A DNA stretch of 64,000 bases, from the NCBI RefSeq assembly GCF_032118995.1, contig NC_092657.1, positions 7,379,391 to 7,443,390 on the forward strand, given 5' to 3'. A model generated the notes under the pieces. That model was given only the letters and a program-made list of their open reading frames with translations. It made no database searches and was not told the DNA's origin. This document shows, in pieces, positions 56,160 through 64,000 of the stretch (its first letter is position 1; every line of letters starts with the position of its first letter). The DNA is from Asterias amurensis (lineage: Eukaryota; Echinodermata; Asteroidea; Forcipulatida; Asteriidae). The position numbers and the translations under genes are program-made.

Positions 56160-58975
56160 CAGCAAACAGCATGCGTCCAGCAGGCCAGTATCAGCAAACA
56201 GGCCAGCATGAGTCCATCAAGCCAGCATCAGCAGACAGGCCAGTGTGCAGCAGGCCAGTATCAGCAAACAGGCCAGCATGAGTCCATCAAGCCAGCATCA
56301 GCAGGCAGGCCAGCATGCGCTCAGCAAGCAGTATCAGCAAACAGACCACCATACATCAAGCAGACCAGCATCAGAAAATAGACCAGCATGCCAGTATCAG
56401 CAAACAGACAAGCATGTAAACAGCAGGCCAGTATCAGCAAACAGGCCAGCACGCGCTCAGCAGGCAGTATCAGCAAACAGACAAGCATGTGTTCAACAAG
56501 CCAGTATCAGCAAACAGGCCACCATACATCAAGCAGGCCAGCATCAGCAAATAGACAAGCATGCCAGTATTGGCAAACAGAACAGCATGCCAGTATCAGC
56601 AAACAGACAAGCATGCGCTCAGCAGGCAGTATCAGCAAACAGGCCAGCATGCGCTCATCAGCAGGCAGTATCAGCAAACAGACCAGCATGCGCTCATCAG
56701 CAGGCAGTATCAGCAAACAGACAAGCATGTAGCCAGCAGGCCAGTATCAGCAAACAGACCAGCATGCACTCAGCAGGCAGTATCAGCAAACAGACAAGCA
56801 TGTATTCAACAAGCCAGTATCAGCAAACAGGCCACCATACATCAAGCAGGCCAGTATCAGCAAACAGACAAGCATGCAACCAGCAGGCCAGTATCAGCAA
56901 ACAGAGCATCATGTGTCCAGCAGGCCAGCATTAGCAAACAGACCAGCATGCACTCAGCAGGCAGTATCAGCAAACAGACAAGCATGTATTCAACAAGCCA
57001 GTATCAGCAAACAGGCCACCATACATCAAGCAGGCCAGTATCAGCAAACAGACCAGCATGCACTCAGCAGGCAGTATCAGCAAACAGAGCATCATGTGTC
57101 CAGCAGGCCAGCATTAGCAAATAAACCAGCATGCCAGTATCAGCAATCAGGCCAGTATCAGCAAACAGACCAGCAGGCTAGTATCAACAAACAAACCAGC
57201 ATGCGCTCAGCAGGCAGTATCAGCAAACACTAGGCATTCGACCTGCAAGCCAATATCAGCAAACAGGCCAGTGCGGCAGTGTCGGCAAATAAACCAGCAG
57301 GCGAGTATCAGCAAACAGGCCAGTACAGCCAGCAGGCCAGCACCAGCAAACAGACCAGCATGTAACCAGCAGGCAGTATCAGTAAACAGACCAGCATGCG
57401 CTCAGCAAGCAGTATCAGCAAACAGGCACGCATGCGACCAGCAGGCCAGTATCAGCAAACAGGCCAGTATGCGTTTAGCAAGCCAGTATCAGCAAACATG
57501 CGCTCAGCAGGCAGTATCAGCAAACAGACAAGCATGCGCTCAGTAGGCAGTATCAGCAAACAACAAGCAGGCAAGTATCGGCAAACAGACCAGCATGCGC
57601 TCATCAGCAGGCAGTATCAGCAAACAGACAAGCATGCAGCCAGCAAGCCAGTATCGGCAAACAGACCAGCATGCACTCAGCAGGCCAGTATCAGCAAACA
57701 GACAAGCATGCCCTCAGCAGGCAGTATCAGCAAACAGACAAGCATGCACTCAGCAGGCAGTATCAGCAAACAGACAAGCATGTATTCAACAAGCCAGTAT
57801 CAGCAAACAGGCCACCATACATCAAGCAGGCCAGTATCAGCAAACAGACCAGCATGCAACCAGCAGGCCAGTATCAGCAAACAGAGCATCATGTGTCCAG
57901 CAGGCAAGCATTAGCAAATAAACCAGCATGCCAGTATCAGCAATCAGGCCAGTATCAGCAAACAGGCCAGCAGGCTAGTATCAACAAACAAACCAGCATG
58001 CGCTCAGCAGGCAGTATCAGCAAACAGTAGGCATTTGACCAGCAAGCCAATATCAGCAAACAGGCCAGTGCGACAGTATCGGCAAATAAACCAGCAGGCG
58101 AGTATCAGCAGACAGGCCAGCACCAGCAAACAGACCATCATGTAACCAGCAGGCAGTATCAGTAAACAGACCAGCATGCGCTCAGCAAGCAGTATCAGCA
58201 AACAGACAAGCATGCGCTCATCAGCAGGCAGTATCAGCAAACAGACAAGCATGCAGCCAGCAAGCCAGTATCAGCAAACAGACCAGCATGCACTCAGCAG
58301 GCAGTATCAGCAAACAGACAAGCATGCAGCCAGCAAGCCAGTATCAGCAAACAGACCAGCATGCACTCAGCAGGCAGTATCAGCAAACAGAGCATCATGT
58401 GTCTAGCAGGCCAGCATTAGCAAATAAACCAGCATGCCAGTATCAGCAATCAGGCCAGTATCAGCAAACAGGCCAGCAGGCTAGTATCAACAAACAAACC
58501 AGCATGCGCTCAGCAGGCAGTATCAGCAAACAGTAGGCATTCGACCAGCAAGCCAATATCAGCAAACAGGCCAGTGCGACAGTATCGGCAAATAAACCAG
58601 CAGGCGAGTATCAGCAGACAGGCCAGCACCAGCAAACAGACCATCATGTAACCAGCAGGCAGTATCAGTAAACAGACCAGCATGCGCTCAGCAAGCAGTA
58701 TCAGCAAACAGGCAAGCATGCGACCAGCAGGCCAGTATCAGCAAACAGGCCAGTATGCGTTTAGCAAGCCAGTATTAGCAAACATGCGCTCAGCAGGCAG
58801 TATCAGCAAACAGACCAGTATGCGTTCAGCAAGCCAGCATCAGCCAGCAAGCCAGTATCAGCAAACAGGCCAGCATCAGCCAGCAGGCCAGTATCAGCAA
58901 AAAGACCAGCAAGCGTCCAGTAGGCAAGCATCAGCAAACAGACCACCAGACCACCAGGCCAGTGTCAGTTATTAG
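56160..58975. repeat. ~36-bp minisatellite with higher-order structure (cagtatcagcaaacag)
   Basis: Units centre on gtatcagcaaacagac(c)agc/atgcgctcagcaggc and vary (36, 37, 39 bp and shorter). A longer block marked by 'taggcatt' recurs at 57231, 58028 and 58534, so there is a higher-order period of roughly 500-800 bp. The unit has no stop codon in any plus-strand frame, which yields many overlapping open frames rich in QQ, ANR and ISKQ; nothing suggests they are translated. Confidence 0.95.
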
Positions 58976-61370
58976 TAGCCCCAATACAGGGCAGGTGCAC
59001 TGTTATTAGTAGCCCCAATACAGGGCCAGTGTACTATAAGTAGCCCTAATAAAAGGCCAGTCTACTGTTAGCCCAAATACAGATGTTCTATTGTTAGTAA
59101 CCTCAATACAGGGCTGATGCACTGTTATTACTAGCCCCAATACAGGGCTGATGTACTATAAGTAGCCCCAACGCAGGGTCGATGTACTCTAAGTTGCCCA
59201 ATACAGGGCCAGTGCACTATTAATAGCCCCAATACAGGGCTGGCGTACTGAAGTATAGTAGCCCCAATACAGGGCCAGTGTAACTGTTATTAGTAGCTGC
59301 AATAGGGCCGGTGTACTAAATGTAACCCCAATACAGGGCCGGTGAACTGTTAATACCCCTAATACAGGGCCAGTCTACTGTAAGTAGCCCCAATACAGGA
59401 CCGGTGTACTACAAGTAGCCCCAATAAAGGGCAGGTGCTCTATATGTAGCCCCACATACAGGGCCAGTGTGTACTATTTGTAACCCCAATACAGGGCCAG
59501 TGTGTACTATTACAAACCCCAATACAGGGTCAGTGTGTACTATTAGTAGCCCCCAATACAGGGCCAGTGTGTACTATTAGTAGCCCCAATACAGGGCCAG
59601 TGTGTACTATTAGTAGCCCCCAATACAGGGCCAGTGTGTATTATTAGTAGCCCAAATACAGGGCCAGTGTGTACTATTAGTAGCCCCCAATACAGGGCCA
59701 GTGTGTATTATTAGTAGCCCAAATACAGGGCCAGTGTGTACTATTAGTAGCCCCCAATACAGGGCCAGTGTGTACTATTAGTAGCCCCCAATACAGGGCC
59801 AGTGTGTACTATTAGTAGCCCCAATACAGGGCCAGTGTGTACTATTTGTAACCCCAATACAGGGCCAGTGTGTACTATTACAAACCCCAATACAGGGTCA
59901 GTGTGTACTATTAGTAGCCCCCAATACAGGGCCAGTGTGTACTATTAGTAGCCCCCAATACAGGGCCAGTGTGTACTATTAGTAGCCCCCAATACAGGGC
60001 CAGTGTGTACTATTACAAACCCCAATACAGGGCCAGTGTGTACTATTACAAACCCCAATACAGGGCCAGTGTGTACTATTACAAACCCCAATACAGGGCC
60101 AGTGTGTACTATTTGTAACCCCAATACAGGGCCAGTGTGTATTATTAGTAGCCCAAATACAGGGCCAGTGTGTACTATTAGTAGCCCCAATACAGGGCCA
60201 GTGTGTACTATTAGTAGCCCCAATACAGGGCCAGTGTGTACTATTTGTAACCCCAATACAGGGCCAGTGTGTACTATTACAAACCCCAATACAGGGTCAG
60301 TGTGTACTATTAGTAGCCCCCAATACAGGGCCAGTGTGTACTATTAGTAGCCCCCAATACAGGGCCAGTGTGTACTATTAGTAGCCCCCAATACAGGGCC
60401 AGTGTGTACTATTACAAACCCCAATACAGGGTCAGTGTGTACTATTAGTAGCCCCCAATACAGGGCCAGTGTGTACTATTAGTAGCCCCCAATACAGGGC
60501 CAGTGTGTACTATTAGTAGCCCCCAATACAGGGCCAGTGTGTACTATTACAAACCCCAATACAGGGCCAGTGTGTACTATTACAAACCCCAATACAGGGT
60601 CAGTGTGTACTATTAGTAGCCCCCAATACAGGGCCAGTGTGTACTATTAGTAGCCCCAATACAGGGCCAGTGTGTACTATTTGTAACCCCAATACAGGGC
60701 CAGTGTGTACTATTACAAACCCCAATACAGGGCCAGTGTGTACTATTTGTAACCCCAATACAGGGCCAGTGTGTACTATTACAAACCCCAATACAGGGCC
60801 AGTGTGTACTATTAGTAGCCCCCAATACAGGGCCAGTGTGTACTATTACAAACCCCAATACAGGGCCAGTGTGTACTATTAGTAGCCCCCAATACAGGGC
60901 CAGTGTGTACTATTAGTAGCCCCAATACAGGGCCAGTGTGTACTATTAGTAGCCCCAATACAGGGCCAGTGTGTACTATTAGTAGCCCCAATACAGGGCC
61001 AGTGTGTACTATTTGTAACCCCAATACAGGGCCAGTGTGTACTATTACAAACCCCAATACAGGGCCAGTGTGTACTATTAGTAGCCCCAATACAGGGCCA
61101 GTGTGTACTATTTGTAACCCCAATACAGGGCCAGTGTGTACTATTACAAACCCCAATACAGGGCCAGTTTGTACTATTAGTAGCCCCCAATACAGGGCCA
61201 GTGTGTACTATTAGTAGCCCCAATACAGGGCCAGTGTGTACTATTTGTAACCCCAATACAGGGCCAGTGTGTACTATTACAAACCCCAATACAGGGCCAG
61301 TGTGTACTATTAGTAGCCCCAATACAGGGCCAGTGTGTACTATTAGTAGCCCAAATACAGGGCTACGTTA
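58976..61370. repeat. 33-bp minisatellite (ccccaatacagggccagtgt)
   Basis: Units of 33 bp (34 where an extra c is present) number about 70. The first ~500 bp are diverged and irregular, while 59450-61350 is nearly homogeneous. Three variants alternate after gtgtgtacta: ttagtag, ttacaaa and tttgtaa. Both strands stay open over long stretches because 33 is a multiple of 3; this is judged non-coding. Confidence 0.96.
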
Positions 61371-61500
61371 CTATGAGGTGGTGTGGCTGATGAGTAGTTT
61401 AAAGCATCCGGCTCATCAAGCTCTTATTGTTCTGATCAGCAGAGTGTAGGTGTACATGTAAGTCCCTGTTGTGGCACTTGAGCCAGATACTTTACCCTAA
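61370..61500 (+). mobile_element. Diverged tRNA-SINE fragment at the end of the 33-bp array
   Basis: The sequence ggtggtgtggctgatgagta, ttctgatcagcagagtgtag and cttgagccagatactttacc follows SINE head and body order with many changes. Confidence 0.55.
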
Positions 61501-61610
61501 TTGCAATCTCCCTGCTTTCATGCTTGATCTTCATTGTATGTAGTTGTGCAGTCGTGCAGTCAACAACTGCAGCTGTAGTTTCATGCTTTATCTTGACTGT
61601 TTGCTGTTGC

Positions 61611-61612
61611 AG
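61611..61612 (+). promoter_or_regulatory. Likely 3' splice site in the MRI1 5' UTR
   Basis: The tract gtttgctgttgcag ends at 61612, 17 bp before the MRI1 ATG. It implies a non-coding first exon upstream, possibly beyond the two large minisatellites. Confidence 0.5.
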
Positions 61613-61629
61613 ATTGATAAAGTACCAGA

Positions 61630-61773
61630 ATGGAGACTTGTCAAACACTTGAAGCTATTCACTACAAGGAAAATAAACTCTTCATATTGGACCAGTTACA
61701 ACTCCCTAAAAAGCTAGAATATGAAGAAATTACATGTGTGGAAGAAGGATGGCAAGCCATTAAGCAAATGAAG
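61630..61773 (+). CDS. MRI1: Methylthioribose-1-phosphate isomerase, first coding exon (partial gene)
   Basis: The enzyme converts 5-methylthioribose-1-phosphate to methylthioribulose-1-phosphate in the methionine salvage pathway, in cytosol and nucleus. Only the first 48 residues are here: [20 protein letters not shown] and [20 protein letters not shown], ending WQAIKQMK at donor gtatgt. This matches the conserved N-terminus (TLEAIRY...LQILDQLLLPKQ...W-AI--MKVRGAPAI) of animal MRI1. An in-frame TAA at 61618-61620 fixes the start. The next exon should begin VRGAPAI; I do not see it before 64000, so the gene probably continues beyond the window. Both flanks are minisatellites. Confidence 0.85.
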
Positions 61774-61973
61774 GTATGTATCCATTAGGTTGGACCCAAC
61801 AGTGCTTGCCTATCAACCAGTCTGATTAAAAAATCCCCAGTTACTTTTAAGTAAAAACCCTTAAACATCAGAGCAACCCTTTTTCTGAAAAAGAGAAACA
61901 CAAAAGTGGGGGCTAGCTGACCAACAGTTGGAGAAATATTGACTAAACAGCGCGCTGTGTTACTTCATAATTC

Positions 61974-62834
61974 ACTAGGTTGAGTATCTTCAGTGTTGAC
62001 TAGGGTTGAGTATCTTCAGTGTTGACTAGGTTGAGTATCTTCAGTGTTGACTAGGTTGAGTATCTTCAGTGTTGACTAGGTTGAGTATCTTCAGTGTTGA
62101 CTAGGTTGAGTATCTTCAGTGATGACTAGGTTGAGTATCTTTTAGTGTGGACGAGGTTGAGTATCTTCAGTGTTGACTAGGTTGAGTATCTTCAGTGTTG
62201 ACTAGGTTGAGTTTCTTCAGTGTTGACTAGGTTGAGTATCTTCAGTGATGACTAGGTTGAGTATCTTCAGTGTGGACGAAGTTGAGTATCTTCAGTGTTG
62301 ACTAGGTTGAGTATCTTCAGTGTTGACTAGGTTGAGTATCTTCAGTGTTGACTAGGTTGAGTATCTTCAGTGTTGACTAGGTTGAGTATCTTCAGTGTTG
62401 ACAAGGTTAAGTATCTTCAGTGTTGACTATGACTAGGTTGAGTATCTTCAGTGTTGACTAGGGTTGAGTATCTTCAGTGTTGACTAATGTAGGTTGAGTA
62501 TCTTCAGTGTTGACTAGGTTGAACATCTTCAGTGTTGACTAGGGTTGAGAATATTCAGTGTTGACTAGGTTGAGTATCTTCAGTGTTGACAAGGTTGAGT
62601 ATCTTCAGTGTTGACTAATGTAGGTTGAGTATCTTCAGTGTTGAATAGGTTGAGTATCTTCAGTGTTGACTAGGGTTGAGTATCTTCAGTGTTGACTAAT
62701 GTAGGTTGAGTATCTTCAGTGTTGACTAGGTTGAGTATCTTCAGTGTTGACTAGGTTGAGTATCTTCAGTGTTGACTATGACTAGGTTGAGTATCTTCAG
62801 TGTTGACTAGGGTTGAGTATCTTCAGTGTTGACT
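61974..62834. repeat. 25-bp minisatellite in MRI1 intron 1
   Basis: The unit gttgactaggttgagtatct + tcagt repeats about 34 times with small variants (gatgac, gtggacgag, an extra g, and tatgac or aatgta insertions). Confidence 0.96.
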
Positions 62835-63119
62835 AAAAACAAAAATTTTAAAAATATTTGAATATCCGGTTAATTTCGGACAGTTGGCCAGCGGTTAACC
62901 GAATACCAAATTTCGCCCATGACTAGTGTATGTGGAATTACGTTTGATTTAGACCTACTCCTTTACATAGCACCATGTGTTGTTTTACAAGGTGCTGTGA
63001 TTTAATACTTGTGGGATGCCGCGCTTTCGCGCGGCAACCCCGCTAGAAAACTCTACGTATAAAATGCTGCAAGTGTAGCGTTGTGTACAGGGGAGGGTTA
63101 AAGTGGCTGGGCAGGGTCA

Positions 63120-63960
63120 CTATACAAATCACTCTGGCAAACCACCCATCCAAAGTTATCGACCCTTGTCCGTCTTTTTTCCGTTTCGGCATTATTTGTC
63201 AACCCCATCAAGTGTTTTCCAGTTTCCAGCAGGTCCAGATAGTGGTTCTTTCTCAGTCCGGTTTATATCCCGTTTTGTTTATTTTGTTCCCGTTGAGTTT
63301 ATTATTTTCCTGTCCTGTATCTTCCCTGTCCAACCGTGTGCCCCTTCCGTATCCCGTCCCATATCTAACTCACGCCTCCGTGCGGTCCCGTTTGTGGTTC
63401 TTTCCCGTTTCATGGGTTTGATCCCACCATTCAGTTTAATATTTTCCTGTTCCATGTCCCATATCATGAGTCCCTTTTCATTTTTTCAATCCCTACCCCA
63501 GCCCTGTTCATTTTCTCCGTCATTTTATTTTTGCCGTTCCCCCGCCCGTCCCCCATTACACAGACGTACCACTTTGTCCCCCTTCCTCCTGTCCCCATCC
63601 TAAATCTAACCCGTTCTTCCTTCCCTACATCCCGTCCGTGAATTGTTCTGTGCACTTTTTTCCGGCCCATATCTTTCCTTGTCCGCGTGGGTCCCGCCAG
63701 TCAGGTGGTTCTCCGTTTCGTGTATTTTTCTCTGTCCAGTTTATTTTTCCCTGTCCAATGTTATCATTAGTCTCTTTTTTTCCCTTCTTTTTCATCTTTC
63801 CGTATTATATTCCCAGCCCTTTTACTATGTTCGCTTCATTTTTTGCCGTTCCCCCGCCCCCTTCCAGCAGACGTACCACACTGCGTGTCCTACTCCCTGT
63901 CCCACAAAGTGCTCTAATAACCCCCACCAACCTTCGTGCATGCTGTCGTCGTGCCTAGCT
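63120..63960. repeat. Pyrimidine-rich tract with a diverged ~312-bp repeat
   Basis: The plus strand is strongly C+T rich. The landmark ttgccgttcccccgccc occurs at about 63531 and 63843, followed both times by cagacgtaccac, and gtttattttt/cctgtcc segments recur upstream. Open frames here reflect composition; no protein family is recognised. Confidence 0.7.
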
Positions 63961-64000
63961 CGATCCCATGCATTGTTATCTTTACTGTATGTACGCGCGA

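Noticed and set aside
56112..58975. Many overlapping open frames rich in Gln, Ser, Asn and Lys repeats
   Set aside because: They arise because the ~36-bp unit has no stop in any forward frame; frames shift with unit length, there is no conserved start, and no splice or domain evidence.
59945..61449. Open frames on both strands with 11-residue repeats (CTITNPNTGPV; GLLIVHTGPVL)
   Set aside because: A 33-bp unit keeps any stop-free frame open on either strand; both strands being open equally argues against coding.
63083..63958. Phe/Ser/Pro-rich open frames in the pyrimidine-rich tract
   Set aside because: The residue composition simply mirrors C+T-rich DNA; two frames overlap and no MRI1 continuation (VRGAPAI) is present.

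Overview
The window is animal nuclear DNA: AT-rich, intron-rich and dense in small dispersed repeats. An invertebrate deuterostome is likely, because the proteins sit close to vertebrate orthologues. Several repeat types (TTAA-flanked 400-bp elements, 'gggcccaattt' MITEs, tRNA-headed SINEs, frequent ACATGTA words) resemble what I recall from echinoderms, perhaps a sea star. That species-level guess is from memory, not a search.

Layout. (1) 1-4542: repeat-rich intergenic DNA with a possible minus-strand first coding exon at 3674-3931, back to back with POLR3B. (2) 4543-38754, plus strand: a complete 27-exon gene for the second-largest subunit of RNA polymerase III (POLR3B/RPC2). All 26 introns fit GT-AG and the exons sum to 3414 nt, giving 1137 residues plus a stop. 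(3) 38755-48391: repeats, two terminal-inverted-repeat (TIR) elements, a reverse-transcriptase remnant and a small segmental duplication. (4) 48392-49438, minus strand: a seven-helix PAQR-family (membrane progestin receptor-like) protein in one coding exon. (5) 49465-56160: large inverted repeats and hairpin-bearing elements. (6) 56160-61370: two abutting minisatellites, about 5.2 kb. (7) 61630-61773, plus strand: first coding exon of methylthioribose-1-phosphate isomerase (MRI1), followed by another minisatellite and a pyrimidine-rich tract to the window end. The rest of MRI1 lies outside.

The three genes have unrelated jobs (Pol III transcription, steroid or ceramide-type membrane signalling, methionine salvage) and nothing suggests they work together. 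The notable biology is in the repeats. POLR3B intron 18 holds about 29 copies of a 62-bp unit made from the last 55 bp of exon 18 plus its 5' splice site. Introns 13 and 21 show smaller duplications of the same kind. Other oddities are a 22-bp array of exactly 62 periods grown inside a SINE, a perfectly phased ATT-GTT-GCT-GCC-GCT-GTT-ATT microsatellite at a LINE tail, a 33-bp array with an alternating 7-bp inversion, and a family of TIR elements each joined to a different long hairpin.
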